A DNA stretch of 64,000 nucleotides from Progne subis subis. Taxonomy: Eukaryota; Chordata; Aves; Passeriformes; Hirundinidae. The notes beneath the pieces were generated by a model. It saw nothing but the letters and a program-made list of their open reading frames with translations. It was not told the DNA's origin and did not search any database. Where the stretch lies: the NCBI GenBank assembly GCA_022316685.1, contig JAKJHU010000155.1, positions 496,001-560,000 of the forward strand, read 5' to 3'. Position numbers and translations under genes: made by a program. Numbering within the stretch: the first letter of the stretch is position 1; each line of letters opens with the position of its first letter. Below, piece by piece: positions 43,086 to 55,505 of the stretch.

Positions 43086-45359
43086 GACCTCTGATGTGCT
43101 GTCATGAGACTGGAGGAGGGTGGAATTAGTTCTTGATGTAACAACCTCAAAGCTGCTAAGAAATGATGAGTATATATGTTGGGGAAAAGCAAGAAGTGGT
43201 GGGAAAGAAATAGCAGTGCAACCCTAGGCAGTTTCTTTTGGCCCTTAGTATGAGATTTGTATGAGCCTTGCTGTGTTCCAGAGCTGGCAAATAGGTGAAG
43301 TGGATTAAGTGTGTATCTGGAAGACCATGCATTATGCATACACGCCTCACCTCGATTTGTACAGCTGCATTTAGAATGTAACCCTTTTATTGCACGTGCT
43401 CTACTCCATTTTCTGCATTTTGTGGCTCACCAAAATTGAAAGAGGACTCCAGTGTGCCGCAGCTGTCAAGTGGATTTGAGTGGAGCCTTACCTGACCCTG
43501 ATATGCTGCTCGTTTCTGATGTATTCGTAGGCGAAACACCAGGAAGAGCTGAATATGTGCGTTACCTAAAGGGAGCAGCAGGATGGGGAAAAGCAGAGAG
43601 CTGTCCAGCACTAGCTGCTTCCTAAGTGCTTGATGATCCCCTGCCCCAATGGGAGAGGAAAGCCATGGTCAGTTCGGTAAGGTTCCACACCACAGGCTGT
43701 TCTGCTGGAGCCTGTGTTACTCTGGAGTATAAAATTTGAATTGGAATCTACTGAACCAGAGGAAGGAGGAATAGGAGTAGGCTTATAGGAGACTGGAACA
43801 GGGTATGAGAGGGGGAGTAATGAACAGAGCTCAAGAGTTCATTAATGCTGGGTGGATTAGAGGGTGGTTGGGCCCCGCTGTCAAGAGGAGAGCTGCAGCT
43901 TAACTTCCAGCTTTATATTCTGTGGGCTGCATCTCCTTAATTTGAAGAGAAAAACTGTGTGAATTTGAGGGATTCGCAAAGCACAACCTATAACGTTGCT
44001 GTGGATGGCAGTGGTGAAAACAGTGATTTTCCTTGCTTCTGTATTGTGGTTTAACCCAAGCAGCCACCAAGCCTCACACAATCACTGGCTCACTCCTCAG
44101 CAGCAGGGCTCGGGAGAGAATCAGAAGGGTGAAAGCCAGAAAACTCATGGGTTCAGACAAAGACAGTTGAATAGGGAGAGCAAAAGCCACACACACAAGC
44201 GAAGCAAGGACTTAATTCATAGTTTCCTGTGGACAAATGGTGTTCAGCCATCTCCAGGAGAGTGGGGCCTTATGTATAATTGTTATTTGGCAAGACAAAT
44301 ACCATTGCTCCAAACATCCCCCTCTTGCTCCTTCTTCCCTGCATTTTATATGCTGAGCATGTTGCCGTATGGTCTGGAATATCCCTTTGCTCAGCTGGGG
44401 TCACCTGTCCTGGCTGTGTCTCCTCCCAACCCTCCCAGGCACCCCCAGCTTCCTCACCACCGTGGCAGCATGGAAAGCAGAAAAAGCCTTGGTTCTGTGT
44501 GAGCCCTGCTCAGCAGTGACAAAAACATCTCTATTATCAGCCCTGTGCTCAGCACAAATCCAAAACACAGCCCCACACCAGCCTCTGTGAAGAAAATTTA
44601 ACTCTACCAGTCCAAACCAGCGCACTCTGCCTTGTGCATCCCTTTTCATTATCAAGTAGTCAAATACAATCTCCTTGTTTACATCTTCACATTCTCACTT
44701 TCTTTGAAAGTGCATCTCAGTACAGAACCAGGTTTTTTTTGTCTTTTAGAAGCTCCCCAGGTTAGGCTGTGGAGCTCAAGTAAGCAGTTATGGGGGAAGA
44801 GATTGCTCCATGAGATTAGTGACCCTTTGTACGTATGTTTACCAAATGCTACCTAGGCCTGACATTCAGCTGCTCTAAGTCTCTATACCTGACCTATTTC
44901 AAATTACTTCTGCTGATTTGGCAGCTGGAGAAATCTTGGGGTGCTTGAATTACAATCCTGGGAGGTCCTGGTTGGCTGTACCCTTATTCAACAGCTGTAT
45001 TTGCTCATGATGCATTCAGATCAATGGGGAGAGAGGAAAGGTATTTCTGAAACCCAGTTCCTCTACAGTGGGCAAAGAATAGATGAGGAATATCAAATAG
45101 TGTTTCTCCATTTTGCATTCCGTATCTATAACAATTGTGGGTTACTTTTGGTTGCATTTTGGGGTTACTTTGGTAGTTTTGGTTTTGTTAGTAAATGGAT
45201 TTGTTTGTGCAGCATACTGGTTTTTAGGAGCTTGGAAGCAACTGAAATAAGCTGTACGTCAAGCTTTTAATAACCAAATTCTCTTGTAATCTTATGAAGC
45301 TACTTACAAATCAGCAAGTATGTAGCTCAGTACAGAGGGTGGAAGTACACCACACAGTG
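43086..45359. other. Intergenic NR1H3 / MADD
   Basis: About 2.3 kb between the inferred NR1H3 end and the MADD CpG island. It contains a solo LTR at 44040-44624. Nothing else recognised. Confidence 0.55.
44040..44624 (-). mobile_element. Solo LTR of an avian endogenous retrovirus, minus strand
   Basis: About 585 bp running TGTATTGTGGTTTAACCC ... CCAAACCAGCGCA on the plus strand. On the minus strand it has the expected LTR order: a start near TGCGCTGG, a CATATAAAA TATA box (about 44351-44343), then a poly(A)-signal region near TTCAACTG. The family is common in birds. No internal gag, pol or env sequence adjoins it, so it is a recombined solo LTR. I could not define a clean target-site duplication. 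Confidence 0.75.
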
Positions 45360-46330
45360 TCTCCTTGCTGCAAGGCAGCCCGTCCTTGTCCGTGCGGAGC
45401 CGAGCTCTGCGGCAAGGCCAGGATGAGGTCTGAAAACTCGAAGTGGCTGAAGTGTCCCCGGTTCTCTCGACCAGCAGAGCTGTTTCCCTCCACGCTCCTG
45501 ACACCCCGCCCCCAGCCCGCTCCCATTCCTCCCCTATCCCACCCCCGTCCCTCCTCCTCCTCCGCGGCTGCAGCGCCCCCTGCGGGCGGCTGGCTGGCCG
45601 GCTCCCCCCGCCCCGGCTGTGAGTGGTTCGCTCCGCCCGCCCCCGCTGCCCCCTGCACCGGCGGTGGCGCGCGCCGCCTCTGGCGCTCGATGCGGAACTG
45701 GGCGGGCGGCGCAGAGCGGCGGCGGCGGCGCAGGTGAGCGGGGCGGCCCGGCCGGGCGGGGCCCGGTGCCGGTGCCGCAGGGTGTGTGGACATGGCAAAA
45801 GCGGAGCTTGCGCCGCTGGCCCTACGTGTGGGTCGGGCTGAGGAGCGCGGAGCGCGGCCGGCGGCGCTGCCTGCGGTGACCCGCACCCGGACAGCTGGCG
45901 GCGGGGCCCCCTCGCCCGCCCCGAGCGCTGCCGCAGCCGTCCCGGCCGGGCGCGGTGGTGATGCTCGGGAGCGGCGAGCCCTTCCGCAAGGTCACGGCCG
46001 GCGGCGGGCGGAGACCGTGGCCCGCCGCTGCCGGGAGCGGGGCCGGCCGGGTTCGGCTCCATCGTCGCGGGGCGCCGGTGGCGGGCGGGGCCGCGGTGTC
46101 CGCTGTGGCCGCGGGCTCGGCCGGCCGCTGTCGGAGCCGTCCCCGCGCGGGAGCGGCTGAGCCCCTGCGGGGTCCCTTGCGGGTTTCCAGCCGGGACTGG
46201 CCGGCTGTGGGAATAGCGGCGTGCCGGCCGCGGAGGCGGCTCTGTCGGCGGCGGGGCTGTGGACGCGGGGCCGGAGCCCTCGTCCCGGGCCGCCCGCGGC
46301 TTTTTCTCTCTCTCTGCTGGCTGGGAGCGG
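45360..46330 (+). promoter_or_regulatory. CpG-island promoter of MADD
   Basis: Nearly 1 kb of dense CpG and Sp1-type GC boxes (CCGCCC, GGGCGG) between A/T-rich flanks, directly upstream of the MADD gene body on the same strand. The (CGG)4 run at 45717-45728 and the CAG|GTGAGC donor at 45733/45734 fit a noncoding first exon. No TATA box. The open frames of up to 396 codons here come from base composition. Confidence 0.7.
45640..45733 (+). other. MADD: Candidate MADD noncoding exon 1 (3' end)
   Basis: GC-rich sequence ending at a consensus CAG|GTGAGC donor inside the CpG island. The donor is clear. The 5' limit is a guess because the transcription start cannot be read from sequence. Confidence 0.4.
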
Positions 46331-47928
46331 GCAGGATGGTGAGGGAAGGGAGAAGGACGGCTCGGGGCGGACAGAACCCATTGGAGAGGGTGAGGTTGTG
46401 CAGGCGTGTGAAGGGGGTGCTGAGGTAATGTGACTGGAAAGGTGCTTTTACTCCTTGGTTTGTAAACAGCAGATCCTGTTACTCCGCAAGACAATAGAAA
46501 AGGAAATCCACTTTATACTGGGCAATTTCTTGTGGAGTCGACAATAAATCAGGAGCATTTTCCCCTCAGGAATGAGTGTCACCACCTTGTTGTGTTGCTC
46601 GCTTTTATTGTCAGGTGGAGGAGGGGGAAGAAAGCTTGGTCTGTGTCGCTGTGTGAAGTTACGATAAAGAAGTGTTTTGAGAAATGATAAGCTTTGAAGG
46701 AAACTGATTTGTTTCCCGTCTTCTCTCCCTTTCCCCCCTGAAGTCCTCCATAGACCACACTGTTTCCAGTCATGTGCAAAGTAACATACATTATAAACTT
46801 GCAGCCCCGTGGAGATGGGGTACGGTTGTGGTCTGGCATTATGTTGTGCTCTCCCTAGACGAGCCAGCCATTTTCTCCAAGTCCAGAGCGACTCTGGGCC
46901 AGCATTTCTCTTGGTGTGCTCTCAAGTGTCCTTGCTGTGCTCCTTGCACCATCCCTTATCTGCAAAAAGGATGCTACTTGTAGACACCAGCAAGGGGAGG
47001 GAAGATTTATTGTGGTGTCCTGAGGGTCACATAATCAAAGCAAAGTCATCCAAATATAGGTTATTTGGGAAGTGTTTCTATTTTTGGTCTTTATACTGCT
47101 TGGACCTGGGGAGCTGTTTTGGATTGGGCACAAGAAGTACTTGCTGTTTTCAGCACTAATGAAAAGCTGCAATCCTGACACATCCGAGGGGGCACTTCAC
47201 ATCCAACATAGCTAAAATGCAGTTTTTACAGGAGCTAATCTGGCCATCCCCTCACAGCATGTTATGTAATGCTGAACTGATAGATCATTCCAGTTCTAAA
47301 GTCCTATTTTTGCCTTACTGTTGCATTGTTAGAAAATGCACAGCTTTTGAACGTAATTTAATAGACACTGTAATTAAATGCACGCTCGTTAAGTATCTTA
47401 CTGTGTGTTTAACTAAATGCAGAATCATCAGCAAGTCTCTAGAATGCTTTTGTTTGGAGAGTGATACAGCCTTGTCCTCACTCAAAGATCTTGTATCTGC
47501 CTGTCCAGTGGTGCTGCAGTTGTATCACAGGTCTGGACTCCTTACTGGTGTTCTTACCAAATTAACAGGTTTCAATCTGTAAACTTCAGAGTCCTGCTGC
47601 ATTGTTTTCCACAACATTACTGCTTTTAAAACAGTTCTGATTTTACTGGATGGGGAAAAAAGGAAAGCAGTGTCCTCACTGAAAGAATGTTGTCTACACA
47701 AAATGTACAATGAAGACGCAGTTCTAGGCTGTGTGTTATATGCCAAAGCGGTGAATGGTGGTGAGCCAAAGGCTGTGTGGAAACTGGCAAAAAAAGAAAA
47801 AAAAAAGTATTCTGGTTTAAAGTTTTCATGGAAAAACATAAATATATACTAGAGGGCAAACCTCTTCAGCCATGGCACCATTCTGTAAGTCGTTTGAAAG
47901 CAGACAGGTGGTGTATGGAACAAATGAC

Positions 47929-48050
47929 AGTCACAGAATGTGCTGGGTTGGAAGGCACCCGCGAGGATCATTGAATCTGACTCCTGGCCCTTCTCAGGAC
48001 CATCCCAAAGAGCCACACCGTGTGCCTGAGAGTATTGAGTCCACCTTCTG
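47929..48050 (-). repeat. CR1 LINE 3' end fragment, minus strand
   Basis: Plus-strand text CACAGAATGTGCTGGGTTGG, 'aaggcacccgcgaggatcatt', then 'gactcctggccc..aggaccatccc' follows the reverse complement of a CR1 subfamily 3' end. Located in MADD intron 1. Confidence 0.7.
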
Positions 48051-50314
48051 TCTGTTTTAGAAGAATTTGGGGGTCAGAGGAGTAAAAGTTTTGAGGATTT
48101 TTAATTGTAGTCCTTGCCCACCTAGCCAAAGTAGCTTTTTGGGTTTTAGAGCATCAGGACTGATGGTTCAATAGAAATGGTGGAAGCATTTGTTCATATC
48201 CTCTTCCTGAATGAAATTAGTGTTGGCTTTGATTTTATTTTCCTTGGGCTTAGGGGCACATAGGCTCATAATTTATAGCTTTTCCCCTCTCACCTCAAGC
48301 CGTATCAAATATTCAGGTTCTGTATGAACAGGATATACCAGGCATACCTCTGTCAAGATGTTCAGTCTGGTCTATTTAATGTCCTCTATGGTGAGCTGGT
48401 TGAAAAACCAAGTATTTATGAAAATTTTATTTATTAAATTAGAAAGTCACAAGTACCGCCAAGTTCTAAGAGAATAAATTCCTTCAAAGTTTTTAATTCA
48501 CAGCATTCCAGCTAATAGATTTTCTCTGATACTCCTTTCCAGATACATTTATTTGAGGAAAGGCTTTCTCTTTTGGGGGGGCAGAAATTGGTAGAGATTT
48601 AGTATTGGAGAGGGGATAACAAATGGTGTAACATACAGTGTCTTCCTTGTCATTTCACACGGTCACTTTTTAACTGGATTTGCCATCAAACTCACAAGGT
48701 GGTCATTGATACTTTTATGCTGAAACTTAGTTCAGAGGTGAGTGGTTCACTTACTTTCCATCAGGAAGGAATCGGAGACAGGCAATGTATATATTACAAC
48801 CCAGATGAATTCCTGAAACGTCCCTTGGCCCTCTTGTGCCTGCATTAAAGGTATACTGCATTAAATTTCCAGGCAGTTGACGTAGTTATTCAGTGCATTG
48901 GTAGAAAATACAGATATAGCTTCTGATTAGGGATTTGCAGCAATGAGGAAAGGATTTAGAAAAAAAGAACGAAAGGGCTTGATGTGCAAGATTAATATCA
49001 TGTCCCCAGTTTAAAGAGCTTTCATCTATCTCAAGATATGAATTTTTGTGAAGTAAAAGCATTGTCAGTGACCTAATAAGAAACAAAGTGAAATAAAAAT
49101 GAGCATCATGAGACATCAATTAGAAAGGAATGTATTTTAGTGGGATAATCTGTAATCTGTGGAATAATTGTGGTATTTCTTTTCAAGACAGAATACTTTG
49201 CTGCTTTTCCTTCTCTACCTTGAGAGCTATGAAAAACTTACATTGACTTAGTGCTCACTCGCTGTGGCTGAACCTGTATAACTCAGCTGGTCTTTGCTCT
49301 CTGGTTCAAGCTAGAAAATAAGTTTAAGAGCAGTTAGGTTTTCTGCCACTGATCTCCTTAAACCTGTCAAAACCACATGGAAATTCCTGTTGATTATTGA
49401 CAAACATGCTCCTGATTTCTGTCCTGGAACTAGAATAACCAGCTGAAACCCCAAACCAAGCAAACTGAAGAACTGACCCATGTACTGCCAGAAGCTCTGG
49501 AACATCTTTACTCTGGGGAGTAAAGACCAGATGGGGAGTTTGTGCCTGTCAGTGCCCTGAAACCACTGAATTGTGAGAGGCTGGGTTCACTTTAGATTGC
49601 TGTTACTAGCAGGGCCTTTGCAGGGATGTAAAAATAAGAAGTGCTGCTTGCATATGCCTGAATTACCTAAGCTGAGGCTGTTCTCATGCTGTGATCCCAG
49701 ACACTACAGTTAAATGAGATACTCTTGTGTTTCTAATAATGCATTAGTGTAGCAGCAAGGAACAAGGTTTTATGGTTTTTTGTTTCTTCTACAGCCTTCA
49801 TTATTTCAAAGCAGCTGCATTCCTCAAAACAGAGCTGGTCATTGTGTTGCCTTTGATGTATCCAGTTTGTCAGATATCGCCTTTTTGTTTTGTTTGTAAC
49901 TAATCTCTAAACAGTTGTGAGAATCAGGGAATTAACGTTCGCTTTTTTATACAAGAGACAAAGATATGTTACTGTCAAATTTGCTATCTGATGACCTCCA
50001 GGAACTGTGTGTTATCTTGTGAGCAGAGCAGCTTTTTATTTCATATCCTGTTACCTTGTCACATCTGCAGGATCAGTGCCCTGGTTGTGTCCTGCTTGCC
50101 GTTATATCCTAACTGAATTTCCCAATGTCAGTGTAAAACTTCTGATCACCTTCTTGCCTTTACCTTTGACACCAGCTTCCCTGGATCTCTGCTTGCCTGG
50201 GTATCCTGTCCTTGCTCTGGAAAGGCCCTTGTGACAGGAGATGAGGAGTTGTGCCTCTGCCTGTTTCCATGTTATCAGCTAGTGGGAGGAGAGGAGTGCT
50301 TTTTGTGATACAGA

Positions 50315-50344
50315 TAATTAACAATCCCCAGGGATTGTTAATTA
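50315..50344. repeat. Perfect 14-bp inverted repeat, 2-nt spacer
   Basis: TAATTAACAATCCC, spacer CA, GGGATTGTTAATTA. Each arm holds a TAATTA homeodomain core and a GTTAAT half-site like that of HNF1. It can form a cruciform. Located in MADD intron 1. Confidence 0.6.
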
Positions 50345-53300
50345 AGAACCAAAACCGGTGTCCACCAAAATTTGCTGCAGCCACAAATGCTGAGCCACTC
50401 TGCTGCCGTGTCTGTTTCCTCTTGATAAGCTGTTAAACTGCTCTGCTGGAGCCACGAGCTGGGCACGCTGCTCCTGTCATCCAGGCCACCTGGTTTCTCC
50501 CTTCTCTCTTGTTAATCTTAAGGCACACCACATAGGGTGGTGTTTTCCCTCTTCCTTTGCCGTGGGACTGCCACTGTCGGTGTCTAGAAGGGCCCTCAGG
50601 AGCCCTTGCTCTGTCATTTGCTGGCTCCAGCAGTCGCTCGAGGTGGCTCCTGTCCCTTCTTCACTCTGAGCTTGCTTCCCCCAGTGTTTTCGTGTGGGTG
50701 TGTCTGCCAAACGCATGCTTCTCACGCCCCGGAGTGCTTGCAGAGAGAAAATGGGCTTGTCTCTTATATTTCTTTTCAGTTTTGACCAGCTGGTAGTATG
50801 ATTTCTCACCAAAATTAATAGTAGGGTTGGTGTGAGGGTAGGAATTTCTGATCTCCCGGTGTTGATGAGGAGAAGGGGAAGGTGTGTAGAGGGAAGGAAT
50901 AACAAGCAGGTGGCATGCATGGGGAGACAGGCTGAGTGCTTCTAACACACAAGGCAAAACAGATACGGGGCTCTGAGTTCTGAGGTGCTAGCAGCAGCCA
51001 AATGACTGGATTATTTAAAGTACTTTATTTTCTGGTTCACATTATCCTGAACAATGTTTCAGTGTTTCCACACTGGTTGTGAGCATTCCCCCTCCTCTGT
51101 CTTACAAATGGCTGTAATTTATCGTTGGGATCCCCTTTGTGTGACCAGTTTCCAGGGAAGAGTTGAATGTGCCTGTATCTGGTGGTGGTGATGCCATGAG
51201 TGATGTCTCCTGGCCCAGGGCTGCTCACTGTGGCTGGGGGAGGCGCCGTGGCAAGGAAAAGCAGTGAATAATTTAGCAGTTGCAGCTGCATCCAGCAGTT
51301 CTCTCAAATGTCACATGCGTTGCTGTTTGCTTGTTATGTTTTTTATGGCTGTACATTTTCATTATTTGGCTTTTGGAAAAAAACTGGTGCCTGCATTACG
51401 GGAACTGTGGCCTACTGCTCAAATGGGAACTGGGCAGAGGGTTGGGAATGGGAGCATTTTGTGGGTGCTGGGGTCTAGGCTGCACTCAGAAGCAGCACCA
51501 GCATTTCTCAGCTCAAAGCTCAAGCCAAAAGCAGTTCTGGTTTGGAAAAGAAAGTAATGCTGTAGTGGTTGCAGGTGGTGTGAGGCTAATTCAGCTTGGG
51601 GGCATTGTGTGGGTTTTGGTTTGCCCTTCTTTCCTCCCACCCCCACTCCTTGCAAAATTTATGGGTGCAGATTTGGGGATCTGTGAAAAGCTGATGAGGT
51701 AGAGAAAATGAGAAGGCTCTCGTATTTTGTGATGGTGATGTTTCACAAGGAGGGGCAAAAAAGGACAGACTTCAAAAGAGTTGGCCTTGTGTTACTGTTC
51801 TCTCATGCAAATCTCCAGAGATTATTTTTGAATAAGAGGTGAATTTAAATTCAAACAGTGTACAGCAGGAGAACTGGCCAGATTGGCAGAGGGTTTTTAT
51901 GCCAGAATTTGTTCTGTGATTGTGTAGTGAGTGGTGCCCTGCACAATGATCCTGCCCGGGAAGGATAACGAGTTTCACACATTAAAGGAGAGGAGGAGAA
52001 TGAGGCCTTTAACCTAAACTGTAGCGTGTGAGGTGTCCAGTGGCTAAAATCTGTCCTCTCCTTCCTATTAGGAAGTGGAGTACTATAAAGGGGTGTGCTT
52101 TTCCTGCATTGGTTTATTGTTGATGGTTTCCCCCAAGAGTGTAATGGAATAAAATGTATAACAGTATTTGCGTACCATTCTTCCTCACGTGCTTATCTCT
52201 TGTTGCTCATTCAAGCCCCAGTCTTGATTTTTCTTGGTGGCTCTCAGGTACCTACTGGTGGGTGCAGCTGTGGCTCCGTGGGGCAGGTGCTGCTGGAGCC
52301 AGTCCTTTGCCTTTGCGGCTGCCTGCAGGTTCCTGTTAGGATTGTGTGTTTGTGCACTCTGCACAGTCTTTTTGTGCCTGCACCGCGTGTCTGTGGAAGG
52401 ATCCCGTGGCTACCCGGATAAGTGGATTTCATCAGCTGTGGTTGGTACTCAGCTTTCCGTGGGCAAGAATGACTCCTGATATTTGTAGTGCTCGTGGATA
52501 TGGGAAGCTCACGGACTGGGAGGCGTTCAGCATGTAGCAGATACTGCGCTGTTGTCTGGCCTGGGCCCTGCAGGTGCCAGGAGGGCTCTGTTTCAGTGCT
52601 GGCTCCAGGCAATCCTTGTGTCTGGGTGAAGCTTGTTGGTAGTGTGGGCAGTGCTGGGAGCTTTGCTGGTGGAGCAGAGGGGGTGGAGCGCTGCAGCTGC
52701 TCTATAAATATACCTGACGGGCTAAAATCTAGGGACTAAAAGATTGGGTTGCTATGGTGATTGATCTGAATCAGATTACCTGTGGGTCTGTTTTCACAGC
52801 ATGTGCATGTGTGCTGACTGTGTGATCTTGCATGTACAGCAGGCTGCTTTAGCCGAGCTTTTGGCTGCAGCAGGGGGAGAGAGGAAGCGACACTGAAGGG
52901 CCGACATATGGCAAGGAGGGGGAAATCTGTCACTATAGCAACCGGGAACCTGAATCAGTCCAGCTTCACTCCATGATGCTACAAAAAGGTTCCCATCTGT
53001 GTGGCACGATACTTCTGTTTGGGGACTAATTCTGGTCATTTTCAGTCTGTCTGTCAGCACCCCTGCCCATGCTACTTCCATTTTGCTCTCGAAAACTAAT
53101 GTAAAGGCTAAAGATGCTTGGCTGTCTCAGTAGTGTTCTTAGAAGGCAAAGAGATAATATTATTGAGTAGGAAAGGAAGAACTCTTTAAATTATTGTAAT
53201 TACTGAGAAGACCTTCAAAAGAAGTCTTGTATTACCAAAACCCTTTTTCCCCATTCATTCTTTAATTTTTTTAATTTGGTTTGTTCTGTCCTTTCCCTCA

Positions 53301-54945
53301 AGATTTATTGATAGATGAAAAGTGGAAATAATTGGGGTGCATCTGCTATTTTACCTGTAAGCCACTCTTACTGGTTGAAGTGATGCATGTGCTTCAGGGC
53401 GGATGCTTTTAGAATTTGCCTGCAGTCCTGTTCTCTACTGGGCGATTTCTTATGCTTGGAACTGTCCCCTAGGCATTTTGCAGAACCACACCTGTATTAT
53501 AGATTAGCCATACCAGATAAACATGCCATTGTCTGTTTAGGTATGTTTGCAATTCTTTGAAAATGCCTTTTTTTTTTTTTTTTCCTCCTCCAAAGTGCAA
53601 GTATTTTCTTAGGAGTCACAGTGTTGGCATGCACTGCTGCCTTGCCAAGGTGCACGGTAACACACAAAGCAGCTGCACCAGTATAGCAAGTCCATCCAGG
53701 TCAGAGTTTAGAAATTGTTCCATGTTCTGTCAAGTTCTGGAGAAGGGGAGGTGTTCTCATCTCTGCTGTTATCTGTGTTTCTTGTGTTGGCAGAAACACT
53801 GTAGTATCTGGATAATAGCAACAATGAGCTTCCTAGAATGTTGCATATTTTAAAGTATAAAACTATTAGCAGTGTTTTATATAGTTGTTAAACTGAGGAA
53901 ATGAAAAACGGCTCGTAAAAAGAGGACTGCCTGTCTGCTTCATTAAAAGCTTAGTACAAGCCAAAATAGCATGTGTTATACCAGAGATGTCTGGGATCGT
54001 TTGAAACGCACTTGGAAGAAGAACTAACCAAAATTTCAGTGGTAAAGATTCTATAAAGATTATTAAAATGTCTAAAGACAGGTCAAAGCTACCACGAACA
54101 GTTCATATTGTGCTTCAAACCATGTTGTTTCCAGTTCAGCAGTGAGTTAAATGGAGTTCCTGCCTACACAGGTGAGACTGACCGGTCCTGAGGTATTCAC
54201 ACCTATTTCTCATAGCTTAGCAGATAGGCCAGCTTGTGTGGTGTGAGAAAAAGAAACATAAACCAACCCAAAAGTGGGCATTGAAACTCCTGGCCTATTT
54301 GTGTTTGTTTCTGCTTTCGGTTTAGTTCGATTGGTGAGTCTTGAGTTTACAGAAAACAATGCACTAAGGTCAGGTATAGTGGCTATTAGAGCTGAACCCA
54401 GTACAGACTGTCTTGGCTGGGAGTAAATAGAAATTCAGGATGTTCCCAGGAAACTAAAAATTTGATTCCTTTTGGGTGTGACTGGAAATTTGGTCTTTCA
54501 CAAGGTGAAATTTCAGTGAACCGTAATTTATGTGGCTTCTGTCCTGTAATTTGTTCTATCTCTTTCACAATTTCCTCTTTTTTCTCTTATAAATTAATGT
54601 CCCATATATGCTCTTTATCCAGTCAGTGTGCAAATTGAATTGTATGATGCTGATTTATATTCTAAAGGTATCCATGCACTGGTGAACTGTGCAGTATGAT
54701 CCTTTTATCTGGTAAAAGCTGGAGATAATAGAAGGAGAAGCCTTTCTGGTACCATCTTAAAGCATGGAAGAATTGTAAGGAAAGCAGGGTTTAGCACCTT
54801 CCTGTTGTAAATTAATCTGATGTCTTCATACCATTTTTGCAAGCAATGGTGTAAATACCTGCTGGGCATCATGCAGTTCAATGTAAGCCTGGCCCATCAA
54901 AACTGGAATTTTTTTCTCTGTATGAGGAAAACAACTGCAGATGAG

Positions 54946-55505
54946 TGTGGTGGGTTGACCTTGGCTGGATGCCACTCTATCACCCCCCTCCTCAGCAGGA
55001 CAGGAGGAAGAAAATAACGTGGAAAAACCTTATGGGTCAAAGTAAAGGCAGTTTAATAAAGCAAAGGTTGCATTCATGGAAGCAAAGAAGCCCAAGAAAT
55101 TTTATTATCTACTTCCCAGAAACAAGTGCTGTCCAGCCATTTCCTAGGAAGCAGAGCTTCAGTAGGCTTAGTGGTTGCTCCAGATTATAAATGTTTTAAA
55201 TAATGGATTCTCTGCATTTCTCCTCCTCTCCCTTAGGTTTTATCCTGAGCAGATGTCATAGGGGATATCCTTGGGTCAGTTTGGGTCAGCTGGCCTGACT
55301 ATGTCCCCTCCCAAGACTTTGCATGCTCCCCAGCACTGCTAGGGGGAAGATGTTGGAGAGGCAGCCTTGATGCTGTGCCAGCACTGCGCAGCAGTAGCCA
55401 AAACACTGATGTGTTATCAGCATCTTTCCAGTCACCAGTACACAGCACTTCCCTGGGAGGGCTGCTGTGGGGAAAATGATCTCCATCTCAGCCAGACCCC
55501 ATACA
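54946..55505 (-). mobile_element. Second solo LTR, related family, minus strand
   Basis: About 560 bp bounded by TGTGGTGGGTTGACC and CCCCATACA (TG...CA). On the minus strand it has a GATAAAA TATA-like box, then TTTATTAAACTG, a poly(A)-signal region matching the layout of the 44 kb LTR. No retroviral internal region adjoins it. It sits in MADD intron 1, antisense. The flanks ATGAG and GTGAC do not form a clear duplication. Confidence 0.7.

Noticed and set aside
43996..44502. 168-codon plus-strand ORF
   Set aside because: It lies almost wholly within the antisense solo LTR and matches no retroviral protein.
45304..46494. 396-codon minus-strand ORF and several shorter ORFs in the MADD CpG island
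   Set aside because: Proline/arginine/alanine-rich reading caused by GC-rich, stop-poor sequence. No domain, several overlapping frames equally open, and it coincides with a promoter island.
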